Shown piece by piece: positions 1-6,952 of a DNA stretch of 15,750 nucleotides. The DNA lies in the NCBI GenBank assembly GCA_036562755.1, contig DATCJN010000041.1, positions 1 through 15,750 of the forward strand, in the 5' to 3' direction. The stretch comes from DUVY01 sp036562755 (GTDB lineage: Bacteria > Bacillota > Clostridia > Christensenellales > DUVY01). Under the pieces are notes generated by a model. It was not told where the DNA came from. It saw only the letters and a list, made by a program, of their open reading frames with translations, and ran no database searches. Every line of letters begins with the position of its first letter. Position 1 is the first letter of the stretch. A program made the position numbers and the translations under genes.

Positions 1-1695
1 CTTGATTCTGGGCGCGAACTCTTTAAAATCTTTTTTTAGCTCGTTATAAAACTGCGCAAACTCGGCGAATTTCTCCTGTTGGGCTTGAGCGTGTCGGGTT
101 TTTATGGTTTGCAAAACTGGCTCGGCTGGCTCGGGCAATGGAATGTTAGTAGATAGAGCTTGCGCCAAAGCCGCCGCCGAATCCGCGGGCAAGTTATAAA
201 GCAATATTTGGGCAGAAGAGTATCTGTTTAGCTTTTCGTTGATCTTTTCTATCAACCCTTCCAGGCGCGCCTGCTCCTTGTCGTCAAAATAGGGCTTAAA
301 ATATTCGTTATAAATATCTTTGGTGATAACGGTAGAATAGCTTGTATTTATCACTATCTCAAAGGGCAGCATCGCGTCCAAAACCAGCTTGCCGTCTTTT
401 ACGGACGCGTTGAATTTTTGGATATAGGCTTCCAGCTCTTTCTTTTCTTGAATTTCTTTATTTCTATCAATGGGCGTAAAATGTCCGCCGTTGGTAAGAT
501 ACTCAAAAGCCTTTCTTACCATATACTCGTTGTAAGCGTAAAACAAGTTGTTAGAAGATCGCGTATCGTTTTCCGCGATGTCTTTTAATCCGCTCAGGAA
601 ATTTTCATAGAGCTGGTATGCTTGTTTTTTTGCGTTGTAGTTTTTGTCTTCTTCATCGTCCTCGCCGTCTTCATCGCCGGCAGTTACCGCATCGGGATTT
701 TCGGGAACTTCATATTCTATTTTTAATTCGGGAACTTCTTTTGCGGGCATGCCTAAATAACCGCCGATTATGTTTCCAATTTGAACTCCAAAAATTATTT
801 CCCTTTGTTCGTTGAGTTTATGTTCTTTAATGCTGTTTAGCGCGCTCTTTGCTCTGTGAGTAATAGAGTTTATAGCGCTGCTAAGCGCCGCGTATTCTTG
901 GGACACGAGATTCTTAGAAGGCATTAACAGATAATTGGTGCCTAAAACGGAAGATTTGGTAAGATATTCAAAAATATCCAGCCTTTCAAAAAACTCTTCG
1001 GCGGCTTGTATCAGTTCGTTATATTTTGCTTTTATCGCGTTTTGGTTGCTTGTTTTTTGGACTTCTAAGAACTGATAATAAATGCCGTTTTTGTTAAAGT
1101 ATTCGTTGGTTTTGCCAAATAAATTTTCGTAACTTTGGAACAGGTCTTTCATGGACTTGTTAATAATGTAGTCCGTAAAAGAAACGTTATAATTGGATTG
1201 TTTTATATAATCCAAGATATCCTTATTCAGATAATACTTAAACTGATATTCGTAATAAAGCGACCTAAAATAATCGTAATAAAGCGCTTCTTGAACGCTG
1301 GCAAAAGACAGATAATCTTTAAATACGTCGTTGGCGCCGTTGTCCTCTCCGTCGTCAAGCGCGAAATTTCTCAAAACCGACGGTTCCACGCCAATCAGCA
1401 ATAATTTTATCTCGGGCTTATCCTCAAGCTGTTTGGAGAAGGATTCGATTTCGTATGTATCTATCCCCATGTTTTTCAACTCGTCTATTTCGCCGTCTAT
1501 TATGTCAAAAGAATCGGTAGAAATGGAATTTCCCAGTAAAAACTCTAAGGCGCTGGTTACATTATGCTCCTGTTCGGCATAAACCCAAGTCATTAACAAA
1601 ATAACCGCAACCAGCAGCCCTGTCATAACATACAGGGTATTGCTCTTGATAAGTTTATATAATTCGCCTCTTATTAATTTAGTCAAACTTTTCAT
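1..1695 (-). CDS. ABC-2-like transporter permease with very large extracytoplasmic region, partial (C-terminus beyond window)
   Basis: Reading leftward from an ATG at 1695, 565 codons are open to the first base of the window, so the gene is truncated by the window edge. The N-terminus (MKSLTKLIRGELYKL) is a short basic cytoplasmic stretch followed by one clear membrane helix at about residues 20-37. This is the usual start of an ABC-2 permease subunit. The remaining 525 or so residues are hydrophilic, rich in Y, N, E and K, with an acidic run near residues 340-351 and no second membrane helix. Further helices would be expected beyond the window. The gene starts 19 nt after the BcrA-type ATPase stop, with GGAG in the gap, so it is the likely membrane partner of that ATPase. 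The role is inferred from context and the N-terminus, since no catalytic motif is visible. Alternative: an anchored accessory protein of the transporter. Confidence 0.72.
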   Translation of the reverse strand, partial: MKSLTKLIRGELYKLIKSNTLYVMTGLLVAVILLMTWVYAEQEHNVTSALEFLLGNSISTDSFDIIDGEIDELKNMGIDTYEIESFSKQLEDKPEIKLLLIGVEPSVLRNFALDDGEDNGANDVFKDYLSFASVQEALYYDYFRSLYYEYQFKYYLNKDILDYIKQSNYNVSFTDYIINKSMKDLFQSYENLFGKTNEYFNKNGIYYQFLEVQKTSNQNAIKAKYNELIQAAEEFFERLDIFEYLTKSSVLGTNYLLMPSKNLVSQEYAALSSAINSITHRAKSALNSIKEHKLNEQREIIFGVQIGNIIGGYLGMPAKEVPELKIEYEVPENPDAVTAGDEDGEDDEEDKNYNAKKQAYQLYENFLSGLKDIAENDTRSSNNLFYAYNEYMVRKAFEYLTNGGHFTPIDRNKEIQEKKELEAYIQKFNASVKDGKLVLDAMLPFEIVINTSYSTVITKDIYNEYFKPYFDDKEQARLEGLIEKINEKLNRYSSAQILLYNLPADSAAALAQALSTNIPLPEPAEPVLQTIKTRHAQAQQEKFAEFAQFYNELKKDFKEFAPRIK

Positions 1696-1714
1696 TTTTT
1701 TGGTCAGCTCTCCG

Positions 1715-2749
1715 TTAAGATATTTCTGTGCCGTGAACGCTCGTTAGTTCTAAGAAAGTTTCTTCCAAAGACTTCTCGCCCAAAGACATAGATACTATGC
1801 CTATATTGTGTTTGGCTAGCTCCAAAGATACTTTAGGCAATAGATCCTCGGTGATAGAAAAGACAATGAGGTTGTTATTGGTTTGGATATCGCAACCAAA
1901 GGCCGTTTCTAATATATTAATCGCCTTGCTCTTTTGCAGGGGCGGAACGCTCAATTTTATCTTTATAATATTGTTTTGAGGGCGTGTCCACTCGTCCACA
2001 GTCTTTATTGCTATGAGTTTGCCTTTATAGATAATCGCAACCCTGTCGCACATTAACTGCATTTCGGTTAAAATATGGCTTGAGATAAACACCGCTATTC
2101 CGTATTCGTGCGCCAGCATTTTCAAAAAGTCGCGCATTTCGTGTATGCCCGCAGGGTCAAGGCCGTTGGTGGGTTCGTCCAAAATCAACAGCCTGGGATT
2201 ATGCAGCAGGCTCTGGGCAATTCCTATGCGCTGGCGCATGCCCAAAGAGTATCTCTTTACTTTTTCGTGAATGCGGTTTTCCATCTTGACAAGTTTGACG
2301 ACATTCATTATCTGCTCGTCGCTGATGTTTCCGTATAGCGAGGCGTAATATTTAAGGTTCTGCCAGCCCGTCATATATTTGTACATCTCGGGATTTTCTA
2401 TAATGCCGCCTATGCAAGAAACGGCCTTTTTAAAATCCTTTTTTATGGAATTTCCGCATATAATAGCCTCGCCTTCGGTTATGCTTGCAAGCCCGGCAAT
2501 CATTCTGATAGTAGTGGTCTTGCCCGCGCCGTTAGGGCCTAAAAAACCAAATACCTCGCCGCTATAAACATCTAAAGATACATTATCTACCGATACTCTG
2601 TCGCCATAGCGCTTGGTAAGATTTCTTAAGCTTAATACTACTTCGCCTTTTTTCCATTTATTAAAATTGATTTCTATATTCTTTTTTTCTTCTTTTATCG
2701 GTTCGCTGTCAGGAACAAAAAAGGGCTTTTCAGTTGCTTTTAAAGACAT
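1715..2749 (-). CDS. ABC transporter ATP-binding protein, BcrA/antimicrobial-peptide type
   Basis: A single ABC ATPase domain of 344 residues that would power an ABC-2 permease. Walker A GPNGAGKT is at residues 71-78, the signature SLGMRQR at 168-174, Walker B LLILDEP at 187-193, and the switch histidine at H225 in FISSH. The Q-loop region reads GGIIENPEMYKYMTGWQNL, with Glu in place of the usual Gln. That is characteristic of BcrA-like ATPases of bacitracin and lantibiotic export or immunity systems. About 38 extra charged residues precede the domain. A good ribosome site, GGGAG (2756-2760), lies 6 nt before the ATG. Neighbours are the histidine kinase upstream and the large permease immediately downstream. 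I infer drug or peptide resistance or export; the substrate cannot be read from the sequence. Confidence 0.93.
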   Translation of the reverse strand: MSLKATEKPFFVPDSEPIKEEKKNIEINFNKWKKGEVVLSLRNLTKRYGDRVSVDNVSLDVYSGEVFGFLGPNGAGKTTTIRMIAGLASITEGEAIICGNSIKKDFKKAVSCIGGIIENPEMYKYMTGWQNLKYYASLYGNISDEQIMNVVKLVKMENRIHEKVKRYSLGMRQRIGIAQSLLHNPRLLILDEPTNGLDPAGIHEMRDFLKMLAHEYGIAVFISSHILTEMQLMCDRVAIIYKGKLIAIKTVDEWTRPQNNIIKIKLSVPPLQKSKAINILETAFGCDIQTNNNLIVFSITEDLLPKVSLELAKHNIGIVSMSLGEKSLEETFLELTSVHGTEIS

Positions 2750-2789
2750 TTTAATCTCCCAAAAACATTGTTAGTATTAGTATTTAATG

Positions 2790-2798
2790 ATTATATCA
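2790..2798 (-). promoter_or_regulatory. Possible internal promoter (extended -10) before the ABC ATPase gene
   Basis: On the minus strand the 65-nt gap between the kinase and the ATPase contains TGATATAAT, a perfect extended -10 element, about 40 nt before the ATPase start. No good -35 hexamer sits at the right distance. It could let the transporter genes be transcribed without the two-component genes. This rests on sequence match alone, in AT-rich DNA. Confidence 0.4.
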
Positions 2799-2814
2799 CT
2801 TATATTTGACAATA

Positions 2815-4293
2815 TTATGAATTATTGTCGCTTTGATTGATCGGGATATCAAAATAAAACTCGACTCCGTAAGGAACGTTGTTGACGCCGCATCTGCCTT
2901 TGTGCAAATCCATAATAGCCTTGACGATGCTGAGTCCTATGCCGTATCTGCCTTCGCTGCGGTTTCGCGCTTTGTCGGATTTATAAAAAGGTATCCAGAT
3001 CTTTTCCAAATCTTCCTCGGGTATATGCGAGCCGCTGTTAAATACGGATACTCGGTAGTAGTCTTGCATGTCCAGGGTTTTGCCTATTATTACCAACTGC
3101 CTGTTGTCGTCTATATGGCTTACCGAATTGTTTAAATAGTTATTAATTACCTGTTCTATTCTTAGCGGATCGGCCTGGACTTCCCTATGTTCTAAGATGG
3201 TTTCGAGGTTGATTTCTTTTTGCTCAATAATTGCCTTATACCTGTCCGCTACCCTCTGGACTAATTCGTCTATATAAAACTTATCGGTCTCTATTGAGAA
3301 CGTGCCGCTGGTGTATTGCGAAAGGTTGAGCAGATCGTGAACAAGCTTGGTCATTTTGGCCGTTTCTTCCATTATAACATCGCTGTAGTATTCTCGCTTT
3401 TCGGGCGAGTTGGATACCGAAGGCGATTTTAAAGCTTCGGCATAACCCTGGATAATAGAAAGCGGGGTTTTTAACTCGTGGCTTACATCGGACACGAATT
3501 TTTTTCTCATCGCGTCCAAACCTTTTTCGCGCTCCAGTTCCTTGGTCAGCTGCTCGTTTTTTACCTTTAATTCTTCCATAGCGGCCTTAAGTTTGTCGCT
3601 CATTAGGTTTATGTTTTCGGCCAGCTGTCCCAATTCGTCGTATCTATTGATTTCTAGCTTATGATCAAAGTTTAGGTTAGCCAGCTCGCGCGTCAGATTG
3701 TTCATGCTCACTATGGGCCTGGTAAAATATTTTGAGAACAAAAACGCCCAAACCAGCGACAGAAAAATAGCCGCTATACTTACAAACCTCGTAAAATCGT
3801 TGGTTACGTCTATGCTTTGGTGAATAGTGGATAGGTGGGTGCCGATTTCAAGTTTATACACCGACCTGTCAAATATTTCCCGCTGGTACGCCAAAAAGGA
3901 TATCTTTTGCTCGTCGTTATTTTTTATAAAAAACCGCCCGTGCTCGTCTTTGCCTCTAGACGTGCTCGTCATAGCGGCCAAATAATCGGACTTGCTGGAA
4001 TAATAAATAGCTTGGTCGTTTTTATAGACAAAGATTATATAATTTTTTATTTCATATGTGTTAAGAATTTGTAAAAACTTTGGGTCTTTGTTGTCTATGT
4101 CCTGGGTGGAGATTCTGTTTTGCTCGATTAAAGAAACGATTTCATTTGCGGTATTGGACAACATTTCTTTGGAGCGGTCTATTTGAATAGCGGTAAGAAA
4201 AATTTGTTGCGCTAAAGTTACCAATACCCCAAAGAGCACCAATACAATTCCAAAATGCAAAAACAATCTCAACCAAAGAGTTTTTAATTTCAA
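2815..4293 (-). CDS. Sensor histidine kinase with extracytoplasmic sensor domain
   Basis: A membrane sensor kinase of 492 residues. TM1 is at about residues 10-32, the extracytoplasmic sensor domain at 34-167, and TM2 at about 168-188. HAMP follows at 188-242, then a charged coiled segment. HisKA has the phospho-acceptor H272 in SDVSHELKTP. The ATPase domain has the N-box around N384-N389, FNSG at 418-421, and GIGLSIV at 451-457. Asn replaces Asp in the G1 box (FNSG), a variant also seen in VanS-like Bacillota kinases. The start is TTG: an in-frame TAA lies two codons upstream, AGGA is suitably placed, and the first ATG would be after TM1. The regulator gene ends 17 nt upstream, so the two are co-transcribed. 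The pair most likely senses an envelope signal or a transported compound and controls the downstream ABC genes. The ligand is unknown. Confidence 0.95.
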   Translation of the reverse strand: MKLKTLWLRLFLHFGIVLVLFGVLVTLAQQIFLTAIQIDRSKEMLSNTANEIVSLIEQNRISTQDIDNKDPKFLQILNTYEIKNYIIFVYKNDQAIYYSSKSDYLAAMTSTSRGKDEHGRFFIKNNDEQKISFLAYQREIFDRSVYKLEIGTHLSTIHQSIDVTNDFTRFVSIAAIFLSLVWAFLFSKYFTRPIVSMNNLTRELANLNFDHKLEINRYDELGQLAENINLMSDKLKAAMEELKVKNEQLTKELEREKGLDAMRKKFVSDVSHELKTPLSIIQGYAEALKSPSVSNSPEKREYYSDVIMEETAKMTKLVHDLLNLSQYTSGTFSIETDKFYIDELVQRVADRYKAIIEQKEINLETILEHREVQADPLRIEQVINNYLNNSVSHIDDNRQLVIIGKTLDMQDYYRVSVFNSGSHIPEEDLEKIWIPFYKSDKARNRSEGRYGIGLSIVKAIMDLHKGRCGVNNVPYGVEFYFDIPINQSDNNS

Positions 4294-4310
4294 CGCTTAT
4301 TTCCTAAAAA

Positions 4311-4982
4311 TTAGATTTCAAATTTATAACCGTATCCGCGGACGGTTTTTATGTATTTGTCGCCGTATTCGCCTAGTTTTATTCTAAGGCGTCCTACATG
4401 GGTATCCACAGTTCTGTCTCCGCCGTAATAGTCATATCCCCACACTTGCATCAAAAGGTTTTCTCGCGTAAACACTCTGCCGTAATTTTTGGCTAAATGA
4501 ACCAATAATTCGTATTCGATAGGCGTCAGTTCTATTTCTTTGCCCGCCAATATTACTTTGTGCTGGTCGATATCTATCTTCAAATCGCCATGTTCTATAA
4601 CATTGCCCGACAATGAATCCAACTCTAGCCTCGCTTTTATTCTCGCCAGCAAAACCGACAGCGAAAAAGGTTTAGGAATATAGTCGTTAGCGCCCTTTTC
4701 AAAGCTCTCTAACTCGTCCATCTCTTCGCTTCTGGCCGTAAGCATTATAATAGGCACTTTGGATGTCTTTCTAATCTCTTGACAAACCTTCCAGCCGTCT
4801 ATATAAGGCATCATTACGTCTAAAATAATAAGGTCTATATCGGGGTCTTTTTTGAACTTTTCCAGCGCGACTTTGCCGTCTTCGGCTTCTATTACTTCAT
4901 ACCCGGCGTCGGTCAGCCAGTCTTTAATCAACATTCTAAGCCTTTCTTCGTCGTCCGCTATCATTATCTTAGCTTTTTTCAT
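4311..4982 (-). CDS. OmpR/PhoB-family response regulator
   Basis: A DNA-binding response regulator of 223 residues when started at the ATG at 4982. The receiver domain spans residues 1-118, with acidic D10/D11, phospho-acceptor D55 in LIILDVMMP, T82 and K104 in PKPF. A winged-helix output domain covers about 128-223 (TPIEYELLVHLAKNYGRVFT and the C-terminal VRGYGYKFEI). An in-frame ATG 36 nt further upstream exists, but 4982 is preferred. GGGAG lies 7 nt before it and the protein then begins MKKAKIMIADD, as receiver domains normally do. The gene is first in the operon with the kinase and ABC genes, so it very likely activates them. TCACAA repeats in its upstream region are candidate binding sites. 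Confidence 0.95.
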   Translation of the reverse strand: MKKAKIMIADDEERLRMLIKDWLTDAGYEVIEAEDGKVALEKFKKDPDIDLIILDVMMPYIDGWKVCQEIRKTSKVPIIMLTARSEEMDELESFEKGANDYIPKPFSLSVLLARIKARLELDSLSGNVIEHGDLKIDIDQHKVILAGKEIELTPIEYELLVHLAKNYGRVFTRENLLMQVWGYDYYGGDRTVDTHVGRLRIKLGEYGDKYIKTVRGYGYKFEI

Positions 4983-5030
4983 ATTTTTCTCCCAATTTAA
5001 TCTATAAAAAGCATACAAAGCTAGCTTAAA

Positions 5031-5059
5031 ATTATCACAATCTTAAAACAATAAGGCAA
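5031..5059 (-). promoter_or_regulatory. Proximal promoter of the two-component/ABC operon
   Basis: On the minus strand TTGCCT (5059-5054), a 17-nt spacer and GATAAT (5036-5031) with TG one base upstream form an extended -10 promoter. Transcription would start near 5024, about 42 nt before the regulator ATG. The poor -35 and the repeats directly upstream fit an activated promoter. Assignment is by pattern only. Confidence 0.45.
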
Positions 5060-5067
5060 CCAATACT

Positions 5068-5084
5068 TCACAAATATGTCACAA
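5068..5084 (-). promoter_or_regulatory. TTGTGA-N5-TTGTGA direct repeat, candidate response-regulator box
   Basis: Two identical hexamers, TTGTGA on the minus strand, lie with an 11-bp period. That is the spacing of head-to-tail OmpR/PhoB-family dimer sites. A third copy at 5035-5040 is exactly 33 bp away, in phase. The pair sits at about -44 to -60 relative to the proximal start site, a normal activator position. I infer autoregulation by the adjacent regulator. Confidence 0.4.
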
Positions 5085-5088
5085 CCAC

Positions 5089-5117
5089 AGTTTATCAAAT
5101 GAGTCAACTGTTGTCAA
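5089..5117 (-). promoter_or_regulatory. Possible distal promoter of the two-component/ABC operon
   Basis: On the minus strand TTGACA (5117-5112), a 17-nt spacer and TAAACT (5094-5089) make a second plausible sigma-A promoter, with a start near 5082. The -35 is perfect and the -10 matches 4 of 6 bases. The TTGTGA repeats would then lie at the start site and could repress it. Confidence 0.4.
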
Positions 5118-5221
5118 AATTGCGCATAAGGCGAAGATAATCATAACATAATAAATTATAAATACTTATTTAAAATTATGAGTTAGGGTAATAAAATCAC
5201 AAATTTTTTTGAAAAAAGTTG

Positions 5222-5249
5222 TTGACAAAATTAGCAATTGATGTATAAT
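5222..5249 (+). promoter_or_regulatory. hsp20 promoter (TTGACA-N16-TATAAT)
   Basis: Both hexamers are perfect consensus for the housekeeping sigma factor, TTGACA at 5222-5227 and TATAAT at 5244-5249, with a 16-nt spacer. The start site would be near 5256, inside the CIRCE-like operator. A strong promoter under an operator is the expected architecture for a repressed heat-shock gene. Confidence 0.85.
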
Positions 5250-5253
5250 AGTG

Positions 5254-5280
5254 TTAGCAATCAAAGGTAACGACTGCTAA
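5254..5280 (+). promoter_or_regulatory. CIRCE-like HrcA operator
   Basis: TTAGCAATC, nine bases, then GACTGCTAA matches the CIRCE consensus TTAGCACTC-N9-GAGTGCTAA at 16 of 18 arm positions with exact spacing. It begins 5 bp after the -10 and covers the predicted start site, where the repressor HrcA blocks transcription in groEL and dnaK operons. HrcA itself is not in the window. Confidence 0.8.
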
Positions 5281-5312
5281 TCAGGTAAAAAAATCATAAG
5301 GAGGTATATATT

Positions 5313-5735
5313 ATGGGATTTTTACCTTGGGATAAACGCAACAGAGTAAGAGGAGAACTAACTCCTTTTGATTGGTTTGAAGATTTCTTTAACGATGTCA
5401 CTCCGTTTAGAGCCTTTGACTCTTTTAGAATGGATGTCAAAGAGACCGATAAAGAGTATCTGGTAGAAGCAGAGTTGCCCGGCGTGGAAAAAGACGATGT
5501 CGAGATTTCGCTCAACGACGGACAATTGACGATAATGGTTAGAAAAGCCCAACAAAACGAAGAGCAAGCGGCTAATTATATCAGAAGGGAAAGACGCGTA
5601 GGCGCTATGCAAAGAAGCGTGTATTTAGCCAACGCTTCCAATAAGGGCGCAAAAGCGAAATTCAATAACGGCGTCTTGACCTTGACAATCCCTAAGGACG
5701 ACTCTCAAAAGATTTATAAAATCGATATTGAATAA
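5313..5735 (+). CDS. hsp20: Hsp20 family small heat-shock protein
   Basis: A cytosolic ATP-independent holdase of 140 residues that should bind unfolding proteins and assemble into oligomers. The short N-terminal arm has the aromatic-rich TPFDWFEDFFND. The alpha-crystallin domain runs from about residue 38 to 130, with AELPGVEKDDVEISL and the diagnostic FNNGVLTLTIPK. The C-terminal IDI (residues 137-139) is the I-x-I oligomer-anchoring motif. The ribosome site AAGGAGG (5298-5304), 8 nt before the ATG, is ideal. The gene stands alone: it diverges from the two-component operon and is followed by a terminator. The CIRCE-like element over its promoter points to HrcA control and heat induction. 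Confidence 0.96.
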   Translation: MGFLPWDKRNRVRGELTPFDWFEDFFNDVTPFRAFDSFRMDVKETDKEYLVEAELPGVEKDDVEISLNDGQLTIMVRKAQQNEEQAANYIRRERRVGAMQRSVYLANASNKGAKAKFNNGVLTLTIPKDDSQKIYKIDIE

Positions 5736-5774
5736 GACCAATTTCTTGTTCATAAACTTCCCCCTTTTAAAATT

Positions 5775-5824
5775 CCGCGCCAATGCTAAAACCCCTACCC
5801 TGCAAAAACGGGCGCGGTTTTTTT
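5775..5824 (+). terminator. Terminator after hsp20
   Basis: CCGCGCC (5775-5781) pairs with GGCGCGG (5811-5817), followed directly by a run of Ts. The 29-nt loop is long for an intrinsic terminator, but the GC-rich 7-bp stem and the U-tract fit one. Confidence 0.65.
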
Positions 5825-5843
5825 ATAAATAATGCAATAACAT

Positions 5844-5871
5844 TTGACAAATATCTAAAATAATATAAACT
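5844..5871 (+). promoter_or_regulatory. Possible promoter driving the short hairpin leader
   Basis: TTGACA (5844-5849), a 16-nt spacer and TAAACT (5866-5871) give a plausible promoter with a start near 5878. Only about 10 nt would then separate the RNA start from the large hairpin. The -10 is weak (4 of 6). Confidence 0.4.
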
Positions 5872-5887
5872 AAAGAAAGCAGAACGG

Positions 5888-5944
5888 GTAATCTTCTTTT
5901 TGGGATGGGAATTTTCCCTCCCTTTAAAGAAGATTGCTTTTTTT
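5888..5944 (+). terminator. Long hairpin with U-tract in mrp leader (terminator, attenuator or small RNA)
   Basis: The arm from 5888 to 5899 (ending AATCTTCTTT) pairs over 12 bp with 5926-5937 (AAAGAAGATT then GC). Inside, GGGA-T-GGGA pairs with TCCC-TCCC around a 4-nt loop, with one bulged T. Seven Ts follow at 5938-5944. The fold is a classic terminator, yet it lies between a possible promoter and mrp rather than at a gene end. It could back up the hsp20 terminator, attenuate mrp, or end a small RNA of about 65 nt. Confidence 0.65.
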
Positions 5945-5956
5945 ATATAGAGAGTA

Positions 5957-5985
5957 TTGACATTAGCTGTTATTTGAGTTAAAAA
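5957..5985 (+). promoter_or_regulatory. Possible mrp promoter
   Basis: A perfect TTGACA (5957-5962) lies 17 nt before TAAAAA (5980-5985). Transcription would start near 5992, giving a leader of about 24 nt downstream of the hairpin. The -10 is weak, so this is tentative. Confidence 0.4.
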
Positions 5986-6015
5986 GAATTTAAAAGAAAT
6001 AAAGACGATAAGAAT

Positions 6016-6774
6016 ATGAATCAAAAATCCAACCAAAACAGCTCAATAAAAAAGGTCATAGGAATAATAAGCGGCAAGGGCGGCGTGGGAAAATCCTTGG
6101 TTACCTCGCTGCTCGCTGCAGCGTTTAGAAAAAACGGGCATAATGTGGCTATACTAGACGCCGATATTACGGGCCCTTCCATTCCTAAAGCGTTTGGGCT
6201 AAAAGGCAATACGCCCGTTACCGAGCAAGGCATAGAGCCCCTGGTGTCCAAGACGGGCATTAAGGTCATGTCCATTAATTTTTTGTTAAACGAAGAAACC
6301 CAGCCAATAATTTGGCGCGGACCGTTGATCTCGGGCGCGGTCAGACAGTTTTGGTCAGAGGTTAATTGGGGCGAGATAGACTATATGTTTATAGACATGC
6401 CTCCGGGAACAGGCGACGTTCCTTTGACTGTATTTCAATCGATTAAATTAGACGGAATAATCGTCATAACCAGCCCTCAAGAGCTCGTAGCTATGATAGT
6501 CCAAAAAGCCGTCAACATGGCAAAAAATATGGGCATAAAAATCTTAGGGCTTATTGAGAATATGTCCTATTTTGTTTGCTCTAATTGCTCAAAAAAGCAT
6601 TATATCTTTGGCAACAGCGACATTGAATCAATCGCCCAAAAGCAAAACCTAAAAGTATTGGCCAAGATACCTATGGACCCTGAAATCTCTCGAGCGTGCG
6701 ACAACGGCCAGGTCGAAACCATCGACGCGCAGTTCTTAATTCCCGCCGTTTATAATATAGAAAACAATGTTTAA
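6016..6774 (+). CDS. mrp: Mrp/ApbC (NBP35-type) P-loop iron-sulfur carrier ATPase
   Basis: A cytosolic ATPase of 252 residues, of the family that binds a bridging [4Fe-4S] cluster and passes it to apo-proteins. The deviant Walker A is GKGGVGKS (residues 20-27). DADITGPSIPKAFG (48-61), FIDMPPGTGDVP (125-136) and the CSNC pair (C188, C191) are hallmark Mrp motifs. The CxxC is the cluster ligand shared across a homodimer. The protein is the minimal ATPase form, without the N-terminal MIP18-like domain of longer Mrp proteins. The ribosome site before the ATG is poor, so translation may be weak or the start slightly uncertain. The gene is alone, with its own terminator. It sits beside flavodoxin and a flavin-type lipoprotein, suggesting a redox neighbourhood. 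Confidence 0.94.
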   Translation: MNQKSNQNSSIKKVIGIISGKGGVGKSLVTSLLAAAFRKNGHNVAILDADITGPSIPKAFGLKGNTPVTEQGIEPLVSKTGIKVMSINFLLNEETQPIIWRGPLISGAVRQFWSEVNWGEIDYMFIDMPPGTGDVPLTVFQSIKLDGIIVITSPQELVAMIVQKAVNMAKNMGIKILGLIENMSYFVCSNCSKKHYIFGNSDIESIAQKQNLKVLAKIPMDPEISRACDNGQVETIDAQFLIPAVYNIENNV

Positions 6775-6784
6775 AAAGCTTTTT

Positions 6785-6811
6785 AACCCGCTGATTTTAG
6801 CGGGTTTTTTT
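6785..6811 (+). terminator. Terminator after mrp
   Basis: ACCCGCT (6786-6792) pairs perfectly with AGCGGGT (6799-6805) around a 6-nt loop, followed by T-rich sequence. It lies 10 nt after the mrp stop codon and is a textbook intrinsic terminator. Confidence 0.92.
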
Positions 6812-6846
6812 ATGGTGATGATTTAACATTATTTAAAACATTATAA

Positions 6847-6875
6847 TTGACTAAGACCGTATTCTATCTTAAAAT
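6847..6875 (+). promoter_or_regulatory. Promoter of the DUF3793-flavodoxin operon
   Basis: TTGACT (6847-6852), a 17-nt spacer and TAAAAT (6870-6875) each differ from consensus by one base. The start would be near 6882, about 70 nt before the DUF3793 start. A direct repeat AACATTAT (6825-6832 and 6837-6844) lies just upstream. Confidence 0.65.
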
Positions 6876-6889
6876 AATTATAAACAATA

Positions 6890-6911
6890 GTTAGACACAT
6901 CTAACTTTTTT
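6890..6911 (+). promoter_or_regulatory. Perfect 16-bp palindrome with T-run in the operon leader
   Basis: GTTAGA-CACA-TCTAAC is a perfect inverted repeat beginning about 8 nt after the predicted start, followed by six Ts. It could be a metalloregulator operator, since the TTAG...CTAA outline recalls DtxR-family sites. It could also be a small attenuator hairpin. The sequence alone cannot decide between these. Confidence 0.45.
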
Positions 6912-6952
6912 ATATGAATAAATCTTTTAAAGGGCATAAATAATAAACTTAA

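Noticed and set aside
618..1582. Plus-strand open frames opposite the permease gene
   Set aside because: They are short, overlap each other, lack ribosome sites and lie antisense to a continuous 565-codon frame.
2771..2784. Tandem TTAGTA repeat in the kinase-ATPase gap
   Set aside because: Only two 6-base units in AT-rich DNA downstream of the candidate -10; too little to call a regulatory repeat.
4983..5018. Twelve-residue N-terminal extension of the response regulator
   Set aside because: The ATG at 4982 has a well-placed GGGAG and gives the standard receiver-domain start; the extension has neither a ribosome site nor family support.
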